IMG/VR virus record: IMGVR_UViG_3300005581_000096
Location: 1-28,085 of that record
Reading direction: 5' to 3' (one strand)
From: a virus
DNA length: 28,085 nucleotides
Shown piece after piece: positions 12,486 to 20,138 of the stretch. Position numbers and translations under genes: made by a program. The notes under the pieces were generated by a model. It saw nothing but the letters and a program-made list of their open reading frames with translations, ran no database searches and was not told where the DNA came from. Numbering within the stretch: the first letter of the stretch is position 1; each line of letters begins with the position of its first letter.

Positions 12486-12716
12486 TCACGAAGGCTGCTC
12501 ATCAGTTTGTGTTGTCTTGGTGGTGCTTTTTCCTACCTCAAGGAGTGCTGCCGCCAGCATATCCCGGCAGTTACGCAGCTTGGCCGTGCCTTCCTGCGCC
12601 TCGCGAAGCAGCACGCGTGCAAACGGCGCATCGGAGCGGCTCAACAAGAAGCACGCGGCGTTGGCGGCGAGCACGGCGTCGTGCAGCGACCTGCGTGTCG
12701 GGTCGATGCTGCTCAT
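12486..12716 (-). CDS. hypothetical small helical protein
   Basis: The 76-residue product, from ATG 12716 (overlapping the previous stop as ATGA), is nearly all helix: SLHDAVLAANAACFLLSRSD, then LLREAQEGTAKLRNCRDMLA. The C-terminal tail is Thr-rich (GKSTTKTTQTDEQPS). It lies between the 184-residue hypothetical protein and the RusA-like gene in the recombination operon. It has no recognisable domain and could be a small subunit or regulator. Confidence 0.55.
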   Translation of the reverse strand: MSSIDPTRRSLHDAVLAANAACFLLSRSDAPFARVLLREAQEGTAKLRNCRDMLAAALLEVGKSTTKTTQTDEQPS

Positions 12717-13267
12717 TCGGCTCTGCCTCCCCTTGCGCGAAACTCAGCGGCGATCCGCTTCACTTCGGCTCTTGCACGGGCGTCCTCCTCCAGTTGCTCC
12801 TGTGTAGGCTTGCTCGCGGAGGCGGGCGCGGTGGCCGGGTTCCAAACGGCGTCTTTCCGCTTGCGCCTGTCCGCCCATTCCCTCGCTTTGTCCAGTTCGC
12901 CGGGGAAGTGGCGGCACAAGGTCAGGATCGAAGTTCGGCAGAAATTCGGCTCCTTCTTCCGCTCGACTTTGTAGAACTCGGAGACTTCGGCCACGCTTTC
13001 CGCGTCCATGCCAGCTTTGATCGCGTCTTTGAGCGCACGGATCTCGTCGTCCATCCACGGAGTGGTCGGCTTACGCCGGAACAACGCGGCAACAGCAAGC
13101 GAACACGGCGTGGTGGGAAGGTTGTTTTTCTTGGATGCAGGACGCGGAACGGCGGACTCGTCGCATTCCTCGATGCGGATGCCTTCAACTCCGGTGATGC
13201 CGAGCACCAACCGCAGTCGTTTCTTCGCCCCGGCGGGACCGATGCAAGTGATGGTGTAGCGGGTCAT
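12713..13267 (-). CDS. hypothetical replication-associated protein
   Basis: The 184-residue product begins MTRYTITCIGPAGAKKRLRL, a beta-rich segment, then has a linker and a helical part: TTPWMDDEIRALKDAIKAGM, VSEFYKVERK and LTLCRHFPGELDKAREWADR. The 'W...E..al......ed...v..yY.........R..l.tLl.....EvdrAreW' layout is shared with phage proteins encoded beside helicases and primases. A binding or loading role is an inference. The basic, disordered C-terminus (ARARAEVKRIAAEFRARGG) may contact DNA. The gene follows the UvrD-type helicase with an ATGA overlap. Confidence 0.55.
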   Translation of the reverse strand: MTRYTITCIGPAGAKKRLRLVLGITGVEGIRIEECDESAVPRPASKKNNLPTTPCSLAVAALFRRKPTTPWMDDEIRALKDAIKAGMDAESVAEVSEFYKVERKKEPNFCRTSILTLCRHFPGELDKAREWADRRKRKDAVWNPATAPASASKPTQEQLEEDARARAEVKRIAAEFRARGGRAE

Positions 13268-14883
13268 AGCCCAGCCTCCGCGATGAATCGGCTCGGAACA
13301 AATGGTTTCGGGGATCCAAACAAAGGCTTTCGGAACATCGACGCCGAAATGCGGAGCCTCATGCGGGCGCGGGTAAAGGCAACGAACGCGAGACGGCGCT
13401 CCTCCTCAATGTCGGTGTCCTTCCGCAGCATTGGAAAGATTCCCTCCTCCATGCCGATCACAAACACCGCATCGTATTCGCGACCCTTGCTGCCGTGCGC
13501 TGTGGCGACGGTGACTCCACCGCCGCGGTGCTCCTCCCACTGGTCCCGGTTCCACAGATCATGCAGCAGGTCGGCCACTGTGGCGGGTTGGCTTTCAATG
13601 AGCCTTCCCTGCACGGTTTCAATGGTTTCTGTCCCAATGCCTTTCATGGAGAGGAACTGCGGCACGGTCTCGGGAGTGACGGAGAAGCCGTGCGGAACGA
13701 TCTTGGCTACCTCGGGAAGCGTGGACTTAGCTGCGAGAGCGCGGCCCTTCATGGCGTTCACTTCGTGTTCGTGCTTGGTAAGCAGCAGATACTTCTCCGT
13801 CAGAATCGTGGATTCCGAATCGACTAACAGACCAATCAACGCAAGGGTGGCGCTCCATTCCTTCAAGTTGGGTATGCGCGGAGGCTCGTGGATTGGAATA
13901 CCCGCATCGCGCAGGACATCCCGAGCATCGTTGACCAGCCAGTTCATTCGGGCGAGCACGGCGATTTCGGAGGGCGGAGTCCCGGTGGCGATGTCGTCTG
14001 ATATGGCGTTGAGCAGCCAGCGGTGTTCGGCGTGGGGATTCTGCTTGAAGTTGACCGAGACAATGCCCGCAAGAGAAGACACGGGACGAATCCATTTCTC
14101 AATGCGATGGGTGTTGTGCGAGATCAATTTGTTGGCCGCGTCCGCAATCTCCAGATTACACCGGAAGCAATCTTCCAAGGTTAGAATCGTGGTGCCGGGG
14201 TTGTCTGCGTGGGCGACGAACAGCGCGGGGCGTCCGCCGCGAAAGCTGAAAATGCTTTGGTCAGGATCCCCCACAAGGAACGTGTTCTGGGCTGGAAACT
14301 TTTGGATGATCTGCCAGTCGATGTCCCCGGAGTCCTGAACCTCGTCCACATAAAGGTCGGTGATGGCCCATTCGTCCCGCACAACCTCGTTGGCAAGCAA
14401 GCGCAGGCCGTGCGTCAGGATCGTGTCGTAGTCGATCATGTTCTCGCGCTTGATGCGGAAGCCGTATTCCGCCCAAATCTGTTGCGCGTCCAGCCCGTCC
14501 TTCTCCATCAGCTTCTTCTCACTGAGCTTCTTAAAGCCCATCTCGTTGCGGATGGATAGCAGCATTCGGGCTCTGGTGTCCTCGTCCACCAGCCCAATCC
14601 CGCCTCGGCGGTAGCCGATCATGTGGCCGTGCTTCTGGAGCAGACCGAACATAAACCTGTGGATAGTGCCGACGAACCGTGGCTGGATCGGCAGCAGCCT
14701 TTTCCTCATCTCATTGGCCCCGGTGTTGGTGAAGGTGATGCAGACGATCTCCTTGGCTGGCGTTCCCCGGTGACGGATGCGCTCGACCAGCGTGGCGGTC
14801 TTCCCGCTGCCGGGACCAGCGATGACGGCGATTTGGGGAGAATCGCAGTTGATGACGGCGATTTGTTGCTCGGTGGAGTTCAT
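13264..14883 (-). CDS. UvrD/Rep-family SF1A DNA helicase
   Basis: The 539-residue product carries the classic SF1A motifs in order: Q motif NSTEQQIAVIN at the start, Walker A AGPGSGKTA (residues 22-30), motif Ia VCITFTNTGANEMRKR (47-62), motif II DEVQD (180-184), motif III GDPDQSIFSFRG (205-216), motif V ATAHGSKGREYDAVFVIGME and motif VI FVAFTRARMRL. It is shorter than cellular UvrD (about 720) because the 1B/2B insertions are reduced, as in phage versions. It unwinds DNA 3' to 5' and probably acts in phage replication or recombination with the ATPase and SSB. Its start (ATG 14883) overlaps the upstream stop by 4 bases. Confidence 0.92.
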   Translation of the reverse strand: MNSTEQQIAVINCDSPQIAVIAGPGSGKTATLVERIRHRGTPAKEIVCITFTNTGANEMRKRLLPIQPRFVGTIHRFMFGLLQKHGHMIGYRRGGIGLVDEDTRARMLLSIRNEMGFKKLSEKKLMEKDGLDAQQIWAEYGFRIKRENMIDYDTILTHGLRLLANEVVRDEWAITDLYVDEVQDSGDIDWQIIQKFPAQNTFLVGDPDQSIFSFRGGRPALFVAHADNPGTTILTLEDCFRCNLEIADAANKLISHNTHRIEKWIRPVSSLAGIVSVNFKQNPHAEHRWLLNAISDDIATGTPPSEIAVLARMNWLVNDARDVLRDAGIPIHEPPRIPNLKEWSATLALIGLLVDSESTILTEKYLLLTKHEHEVNAMKGRALAAKSTLPEVAKIVPHGFSVTPETVPQFLSMKGIGTETIETVQGRLIESQPATVADLLHDLWNRDQWEEHRGGGVTVATAHGSKGREYDAVFVIGMEEGIFPMLRKDTDIEEERRLAFVAFTRARMRLRISASMFRKPLFGSPKPFVPSRFIAEAGL

Positions 14884-15374
14884 GCTTCCCCTCCTTCGTC
14901 GTCCATCTTATCGAAGAAATTGCTGCTGATCCCTAGCGTTTTCTTCATCACGCGGTAGGTCTCGATGCTCGATGCGGCGCGAGATCTGGCCTCCCGCTCG
15001 GTTCGCTCGATATACTCTTGGGCCTCACCTATTTCAGAAGGAAGGAAATACCCGTTCGTGTCCGACAAGATTGGTATCTTGTGATTGATTCTGAGGTTGC
15101 GAATAACCTGTCTCACTTGGCGCACCGTGGTTTCCGTGGTGCTTGAAAGAAGGTGCTCCTCTTTCTTGTGACATTCCATCCACTTGTGGCTGCTGGCGAT
15201 CTCCAGTTGGGTGATTGCGATCCTGTCTGCCCAGAGGGATTCAATCAGGAATAGCACCGCGCTCTCGGAGTCGTTCATCTTGCCGAGTTGGCGGGCCACC
15301 ACAATCATCGCCCTTACTCCGTCCACGATGTTTCCGTCCGGTTCTCCGAGCGGAAGTTCGGGTTGTTCGCTCAT
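14880..15374 (-). CDS. winged-helix-like phage protein
   Basis: The 164-residue product starts MSEQPELPLGEPDGNIVDGV and contains TETTVRQVRQVIRNLRINHK followed by IPILSDTNGYFLPSEIGEAQ. The 'R.VR..I..LR.....pI.S...GYf' order is that of a winged helix with a turn/strand wing, common in phage proteins beside replication genes. The rest is a long helix (YIERTEREARSRAASSIETY). It could be a DNA-binding accessory for the ATPase or the helicase. The start ATG 15374 overlaps the ATPase stop, so the two are coupled. Confidence 0.6.
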   Translation of the reverse strand: MSEQPELPLGEPDGNIVDGVRAMIVVARQLGKMNDSESAVLFLIESLWADRIAITQLEIASSHKWMECHKKEEHLLSSTTETTVRQVRQVIRNLRINHKIPILSDTNGYFLPSEIGEAQEYIERTEREARSRAASSIETYRVMKKTLGISSNFFDKMDDEGGEA

Positions 15375-17308
15375 AGCGCGATCTGTTGCCAGCCTTCGTA
15401 AGTGGTGTCGCGCACGTCAATGGCGATCACCTGATCCAGAATCCCCTCCTCGACGCACTTCCGCAGATCCTCCAGCACGATCTTGGTGTTGGCCGCGTCG
15501 ATGCGTGCCAGTTCGTCCAGCAGCACAATCTTCAGCGGAAACTTGGCACTGAGAGCGGCGGCGATCCCTATGTCGCACAGTGCCTTTTCGGTGCCGCTGA
15601 AGGTGGAGCGGGTGATAAACTTCGCGTCCTTCCATCGCCCGATCTGGCCGTCGTGGTAGGCGAGCGGAGTGAGCAGCGCGTCCCCGGCCACCTTGTTTGC
15701 CACCGTCATCATCCCGCCAAACGCGGCGTCAATGATCTCTTGTTGGACGGTTTTGATCTCCTTGCCGATGGCCTTGATGCAGGCGACGTGCGCGGCTGCG
15801 GATGTGTGCTCCAGCGCGGCTTGTGCGGCCCGAGCGAGATCCTGCTGAAGATCCTTGGCTGTGTCTCGCTGTTTTCGCAGGGAAACAAGTTCGGCGTGCA
15901 AGAGTTTGAGGCGTTCCCCAGCAGCGTGGACACTCTCTGGATCCACGGACTCGTTTCCTCCTTGCAGGTCTAGCAGCGATACGTTGGCCGCAGCCCTTGT
16001 TTCAAGGTCCATCTTCCATCCAGTTTCTAGTGACCGGATTTGCTCGCGAACAGCGGAGAGCGGACGTTGCGCTGCAACTTCTCGCTTAAACTTGTTCATC
16101 GCCTCAATGTAGGCGGCGTTCTGTTGATCGTACTGACTCTTGATGGCTTTGTAAGCGTCGGTCGCAGTTTGCTTGCGCTCGGTGGCCGCAGAGATGGTTT
16201 TGTTCCAGTGCTCCTCAAGAATTGTTTTCCACCCTTTGCCCTTGCTCTTGCAAAACGGGCAGCACTCGATCCCGGTCAATTTCCCGAGTTCAATTTCAGC
16301 GGCGTGGAGTGCCTCGGAGGAAGTGTCCATCTCCTTTTTAATCTTTATCGCCTCCTCGTAGCTCTTTTTGGCGATGGTGTCGGATGGCGGAACAAGTCCG
16401 GCGTTGTCACCAGCGGCAATGCTCAGTTCTTTTTCTTTTTCCGCCAGTTCTCCGATCTCCCTCTGCCAGTTTCGGGCAGGAGTGTTCACGGTAGCGGCTA
16501 GGCGGCTCCTCAGATCGTTGGTGGAGGCGGACTGCTTGGCGGTGGCCGCAAGTGCGGCGTGCTCACGAACGACCTGCTCATGCTCTACGGAAACGACAGC
16601 AATGCGCCGATCCAGCCCAGTCAGCGTCTCGGCGCTGCACTCGCCCTCGCGGAGCTTTAGTTCGGTCAGAATCCGCACGGCACCTGCGGAGTCTTTAGCC
16701 CGGCGGTTCCATTTTGTAAACCCGAGCGCAAGATCTCCGGTGTCCTTGTCGGTCAGGGCGTTAATCCCAACCACCGGGTCGTTCAGTTTGTTTCTGCACA
16801 CGCTGATCCACTCCTGCTTGGAAGCCTCGATCTCCTCGGTATGCTCGCCAATCTTTAGTGCTTGAAGGCGGGCCACAACGCCACTCTGGGTGACGGTGCT
16901 GGGTATCGGGCAGTTGCGGAACACAAACTGGATCTTCTCCGCGTCGGTGAGCGCAAAGTAGTCGCTGGTGTTGAACAATGGCGTGGACTCTACAACGGCA
17001 AGTTCATCTGCGTCAAAATCGCTCTCGACCGATGACTTTACGCTGTCTTTTTCGAGCCAGAACCGTCGCGAAATCTTTGCTCCGGTTTCGAGTTCGATGC
17101 CGACAGACATGCTTGAACCTTCAGCCAATTCAAACGCATCCTTTGCGCGGCCTCCGAGTTCAGGGAGTTTGCCGCATAACGCCAGACGTATCGCGTCCAT
17201 GCGAGAGGTTTTACCGGCAAAGTTCCGACCGTTGATAATGACGCACTGGCTGAGTTGGTGCGTGAAAGACTGCCCTTTAAGGGCTTGGGCTTGGAGCGTG
17301 GTGATCAT
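15371..17308 (-). CDS. Rad50/SbcC-like (SMC-type) ATPase
   Basis: From ATG 17308 the product is 645 residues; TTG 17338 overlapping the SSB-like stop is the alternative start. Walker A is INGRNFAGKTS (about residues 26-36). After coiled-coil arms, a CPFC pair (about residue 350) sits at the middle, as in the zinc hook of Rad50/SbcC. The second arm is followed by a signature-like STFSGTEKALCDIG and Walker B KIVLLDELARID near the C-terminus. Such ATPases tether DNA ends and work with a nuclease (SbcD/Mre11 or gp47). No nuclease subunit lies beside it, only HNH and RusA further down the operon. Phage gp46-like roles in recombination-dependent replication are likely. Confidence 0.82.
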   Translation of the reverse strand: MITTLQAQALKGQSFTHQLSQCVIINGRNFAGKTSRMDAIRLALCGKLPELGGRAKDAFELAEGSSMSVGIELETGAKISRRFWLEKDSVKSSVESDFDADELAVVESTPLFNTSDYFALTDAEKIQFVFRNCPIPSTVTQSGVVARLQALKIGEHTEEIEASKQEWISVCRNKLNDPVVGINALTDKDTGDLALGFTKWNRRAKDSAGAVRILTELKLREGECSAETLTGLDRRIAVVSVEHEQVVREHAALAATAKQSASTNDLRSRLAATVNTPARNWQREIGELAEKEKELSIAAGDNAGLVPPSDTIAKKSYEEAIKIKKEMDTSSEALHAAEIELGKLTGIECCPFCKSKGKGWKTILEEHWNKTISAATERKQTATDAYKAIKSQYDQQNAAYIEAMNKFKREVAAQRPLSAVREQIRSLETGWKMDLETRAAANVSLLDLQGGNESVDPESVHAAGERLKLLHAELVSLRKQRDTAKDLQQDLARAAQAALEHTSAAAHVACIKAIGKEIKTVQQEIIDAAFGGMMTVANKVAGDALLTPLAYHDGQIGRWKDAKFITRSTFSGTEKALCDIGIAAALSAKFPLKIVLLDELARIDAANTKIVLEDLRKCVEEGILDQVIAIDVRDTTYEGWQQIAL

Positions 17309-17334
17309 TGGGGTTTTAAGCAGATAGCTCCATT

Positions 17335-17994
17335 TCAATACGGAATGTCATCGTCTTCCGCAGATTCCTGATCGAACTGTGGCAGCGGTGCGGCGGGTTT
17401 AGAGCGGGCGGGCGGAAGCGCGGCCCCGGTTCCTTTTTGGTATGCCGCTGGTAGGGAATCAAATCCACCGTCCCGGTCGCACGCTATGAACAGCGTGCTT
17501 GTGATGGCCTGCCTCTCGGCGGGCGTCAATTCCCCGGTGTTCTGCTCAAACGCCTCAACTGCCCTACGGATCGTGGCGAGGCCGACGCATTTCTGCATCA
17601 GTTTCCGCTTAAACCGAGCCAGACCAGCCAGATCGTCCGTTCCGGCAGTGCTTGTTGCACGAACCGGTGCCCTACCACTTTGAGCGGAAGGAGCAGACTG
17701 TCGGGGCGCAGGTTTCTGATGTCCTTGCGGGCTTTCTGCCATAACGACATCGAGGGCTGCGTTGTCCCGAGATCCGGTAGCGGTGATGGTGGCAAACTGC
17801 CCCTTCAAATCGCGCAGGGCGTCCTCACAGGCTTGGTTTTCGAGGGTGAGTTGATGCTCGTTCCCGTCGTGCTTGAAGCACACGTAATACGTGCCCTTTT
17901 TGAATTTGCTTTCAAGAACGTCGCTGGTCATCTCGACCGTTACCGGACTCTCCTTGACGAGTTCCGAGTGATATACTGTCTTTTTTTCAAACAT
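17335..17994 (-). CDS. single-stranded DNA-binding protein-like
   Basis: The 219-residue product has an N-terminal beta-rich domain (about 1-85: TVYHSELVKESPVTVEMTSD, then FKKGTYYVCFKHDGNEHQLT) resembling an OB fold, then a Pro/Ser/Gln-rich linker and a helical segment (ARFKRKLMQKCVGLATIRRA). The last residues, ESAEDDDIPY, match the acidic DDDIPF-type tip that bacterial and phage SSBs use to recruit partners. It is first in the recombination operon, right after the promoter at 18035-18063 and an AACC-repeat leader. The domain call is by shape; the tail is the stronger evidence. Confidence 0.75.
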   Translation of the reverse strand: MFEKKTVYHSELVKESPVTVEMTSDVLESKFKKGTYYVCFKHDGNEHQLTLENQACEDALRDLKGQFATITATGSRDNAALDVVMAESPQGHQKPAPRQSAPSAQSGRAPVRATSTAGTDDLAGLARFKRKLMQKCVGLATIRRAVEAFEQNTGELTPAERQAITSTLFIACDRDGGFDSLPAAYQKGTGAALPPARSKPAAPLPQFDQESAEDDDIPY

Positions 17995-18006
17995 AATATG
18001 ATGGCT

Positions 18007-18018
18007 GGTTGGTTGGTT
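18007..18018 (-). repeat. AACC repeat in the SSB-like gene's leader
   Basis: GGTT occurs three times in tandem on the plus strand; the mRNA reads (AACC)3 starting 24 bases before ATG 17994. The same element, with six copies, precedes the capsid gene (25637-25660). No Shine-Dalgarno sequence is present, so this may be the translation-enhancing part of the leader. Confidence 0.6.
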
Positions 18019-18034
18019 GATTTATTGCTCCGCC

Positions 18035-18063
18035 AGCATTGACCGTGACCCCGCGGGCGTCAA
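18035..18063 (-). promoter_or_regulatory. sigma-70-like promoter of the recombination operon
   Basis: Read leftward, TTGACG (18063-18058) and AATGCT (18040-18035) are separated by 17 bases. An A/T-rich stretch lies upstream (18067-18086), possibly helping polymerase binding. The leader that follows to ATG 17994 is A/C-rich with AACC repeats. It separates the recombination operon from the structural genes, which end at 18191. Confidence 0.45.
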
Positions 18064-18190
18064 GCCGTTTTTACCAAAAAAGTTTTGGTTCAATGTTTTG
18101 GGTGCGGAGAGAGGGAGGGGAATTTGAAATCCATTTGGAGCAGCGTTTCAACGCGGGGCGCAAGTTGATGCGCCACAAAAAAACGTGCAG

Positions 18191-18580
18191 TCAGGGCGCA
18201 ACGGCGCGGACGGAAACAATGCACGAGTTGCCAAGTGCGGTTCCGGCCCGAGCACCCCACGTCGTAATCGCATTGTTTGGCACCAACGCAATGCCGCCGC
18301 CGATGCTGCTGCTGCCCGCCGCCAGTCTCATGCAATAGGTTGCGCCGTTGTCGCTTGAAATATCTACGAAATTCGTGGTGTCGAGGTTTTGCAGCATGAA
18401 AACGCCGGGAGTGTTGCCGATGTCGCCAAAGACCAGCGCCTCAAAGGTTGTGCCGATGCTCTGAGTGCTGTCGCTGCATTGCGAGCCGCTAATAGTCTTT
18501 TGTGTCGTTGCGGAGGCAGTAACCCGAGCGAGCGATTTCAAAAATTGAAATGTCCCAGAAAATGTAAATTCGTTAGGCAT
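18191..18580 (-). CDS. small virion-associated-like protein
   Basis: The 129-residue product begins MPNEFTFSGTFQFLKSLARV and has the beta-strand repeats EALVFGDIGNTPGVFMLQNL, then TNFVDISSDNGATYCMRLAA. The 'e.l..gdigt.G....kNLD..Nyv.i...g.....lkpG' pattern is typical of a small beta-sandwich phage protein near tail genes, possibly a decoration or tail accessory. Ser/Thr/Gly/Ala dominate and charged residues are few. It is the last gene of the structural block; the promoter of the recombination operon follows. The ATG 18580 leader (ccgcaaaaaccaaactcctcac) has no Shine-Dalgarno sequence. Confidence 0.6.
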   Translation of the reverse strand: MPNEFTFSGTFQFLKSLARVTASATTQKTISGSQCSDSTQSIGTTFEALVFGDIGNTPGVFMLQNLDTTNFVDISSDNGATYCMRLAAGSSSIGGGIALVPNNAITTWGARAGTALGNSCIVSVRAVAP

Positions 18581-18637
18581 GTGAGGAGTTTGGTTTTTGC
18601 GGTTACGATGTCAAGAACAGTTCAATTTTTGAATGCC

Positions 18638-19384
18638 TCAGAAAGGCGGTGGGTATAGGTTTACCGGGAGCAGCGGTTTGCTGCGGGAGGCAAGTTTGAT
18701 ACGCCAGAAATTCAAGTGCGACTCCATGTTTCCTGTTGGGGTATGGTGATTTATGGTTTCGTGCTTGGAAAGATGATCGTGGCCGATGCGATTCCAATGA
18801 TAAGAATGGGTGCCTTGGAATTTTCGCTTGTCAAAGTATGAATTGGAGGCAATCCAACTATCGGAAGCAAGCACTGTGTCTGCCGGAAAGTTTTTGTAGC
18901 ACCAATCAACTTCAGCCGGGGTGAGTCGCTCGAAAAGCGAAGTTGCCCATCCGCAGCAGGTTAGCTCCTTAGTCACATCATCCTCGTAGTGCATGATGTA
19001 ATTTTGTCCACAGACCTGTAACGGCAATTCGTTGCGCTCGTTTACGTTGTTCCATGCCGCTACCATTTGCGTTATGTGATGCGGATCAATCCAATCGTCG
19101 TCGTCCAAAATTGTCCAGCAATCAGTTCGCACCATTTTCATGTTCACGATATGCTGATAGACCGGGCGTGTGTAAACGTCCTCGTCGTTGACTACTTCGA
19201 TGCGAAGTCGGTGCGAGTCCGGGATGTTGAGCAACTGAAGCGGCGTCGGATGTCGGTTGATTATGAGCAACCGCGCAAACTGGTAATTTTGATCTATAAA
19301 CGAGCGGATAGCGCGGGCGATGGTGTCGCGCCCGATGGTTTCCATAATGATGGTTACGGTTGGGTTGATTATGTGTGTTCGCAT
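18638..19384 (-). CDS. GT2-family glycosyltransferase
   Basis: The 248-residue product has the GT-A layout: a strand start TVTIIMETIGRDTIARAIRS with a helix, and TILDDDDWIDPHHITQMVAA (residues 91-110), with the DDDD/DxD site for nucleotide sugar and metal. Later parts, such as LTPAEVDWCYKNFPAD and WNRIGHDHLSKHETINHHTP, look like the acceptor side. It transfers a sugar from a nucleotide-sugar donor. It lies 4 bases after the collagen-like fibre gene and before the last small virion gene, so its substrate may be a virion protein or the host surface. Membrane segments are not seen. Confidence 0.85.
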   Translation of the reverse strand: MRTHIINPTVTIIMETIGRDTIARAIRSFIDQNYQFARLLIINRHPTPLQLLNIPDSHRLRIEVVNDEDVYTRPVYQHIVNMKMVRTDCWTILDDDDWIDPHHITQMVAAWNNVNERNELPLQVCGQNYIMHYEDDVTKELTCCGWATSLFERLTPAEVDWCYKNFPADTVLASDSWIASNSYFDKRKFQGTHSYHWNRIGHDHLSKHETINHHTPTGNMESHLNFWRIKLASRSKPLLPVNLYPPPF

Positions 19385-19388
19385 TATT

Positions 19389-20138
19389 TTAATAATAGCA
19401 ATAGCATTCGCCGGTAGGTCCGGTGGGACCGGTAGGTCCGGTGGGACCGGTAGGTCCGGTGGGACCGGTAGGTCCGGTGGGACCGGTAGGTCCGGTGCCT
19501 GCCGTCCACGCCCAATTCGGCACCAGCCCCCAAATCAAATCTCCGGCAGACGTTGCTTTGCGAGCTTTTTGCAAATGCGTATTGGTAAGCTGGTCGATAC
19601 GAAGACTTGGTTTAAAGTCTGGAAAATCGCCCGGATCGGGGAACGGCGCATTCTCCATTGCGTTGACCACGCTTTTATTAGTTTGAACCGCACGAACGTA
19701 CGCAATAGGTTGCCTCCAGATATTGCTTACTCCAGCAGTGTTGGTGTGCATTGAGTTTCCCCAACTCGCGCCCCATTTTAGCTCTGGGCCTGCGGTAAGA
19801 TTTCCGGCAAAACTAAAAGTCATTTCCAACCAAACCCAATCACCGCTAGTCAAAGTCATTTTGTTGTCAATATCCGTGATCGGCGCGGTCAGCGTAAGGT
19901 TGCCTTCGTCGAGGAATATCCAACCGCGCCGAACGTAAGCGTAAATAGAAGTTAGTGCGCTTGAAGTATATCCATCGATATATACCTCAAAAGGATGCAG
20001 CTTAAGTCTTGCCGGTATGTCCAGCCCGGCGTCTGGGGTTCGGTCATTAGAATTGCTATCAGGCGTTGCGTTTGCGTCTGGCGATCTAGTTGGAACAACC
20101 TTGCGGATTTGCTCTATTGTAGCATTAAGGTCTTCCAT
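19389..20138 (-). CDS. collagen-like tail fibre or virion fibre protein
   Basis: The 249-residue product starts at ATG 20138, sharing one base with the previous stop (TAATG). Residues 1-205 form a beta-rich body ([40 protein letters not shown]). The tail holds nine Gly-Pro-Thr triplets (residues about 216-242) and ends ECYCYY. The collagen-like part should form a thin triple helix, and the final cysteines may clamp the trimer. In phages such repeats occur in fibres or needle-like appendages. It follows the 715-residue tail protein, and a glycosyltransferase follows it. Confidence 0.8.
   Translation of the reverse strand: MEDLNATIEQIRKVVPTRSPDANATPDSNSNDRTPDAGLDIPARLKLHPFEVYIDGYTSSALTSIYAYVRRGWIFLDEGNLTLTAPITDIDNKMTLTSGDWVWLEMTFSFAGNLTAGPELKWGASWGNSMHTNTAGVSNIWRQPIAYVRAVQTNKSVVNAMENAPFPDPGDFPDFKPSLRIDQLTNTHLQKARKATSAGDLIWGLVPNWAWTAGTGPTGPTGPTGPTGPTGPTGPTGPTGPTGECYCYY
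19413..19493. repeat. 81-bp collagen-type DNA repeat (4.5 copies of an 18-bp unit)
   Basis: GGTAGGTCC and GGTGGGACC alternate nine times with no mismatch, encoding (Gly-Pro-Thr)9 on the minus strand. The perfect DNA identity suggests recent expansion and likely length variation among relatives. Confidence 0.9.

Noticed and set aside
12443-14338. 631-codon rightward frame
   Set aside because: It is antisense to the UvrD-type helicase and its neighbours and shows no domain.
18609-18614. TTGACA-like box before the 18580 gene
   Set aside because: No acceptable -10 box lies 16-18 bases downstream, so it was not called a promoter.
19413-19493. Regular repeats that might be a CRISPR array
   Set aside because: The units are contiguous, with no spacers, and encode GPT triplets in frame; this is a collagen-type coding repeat.
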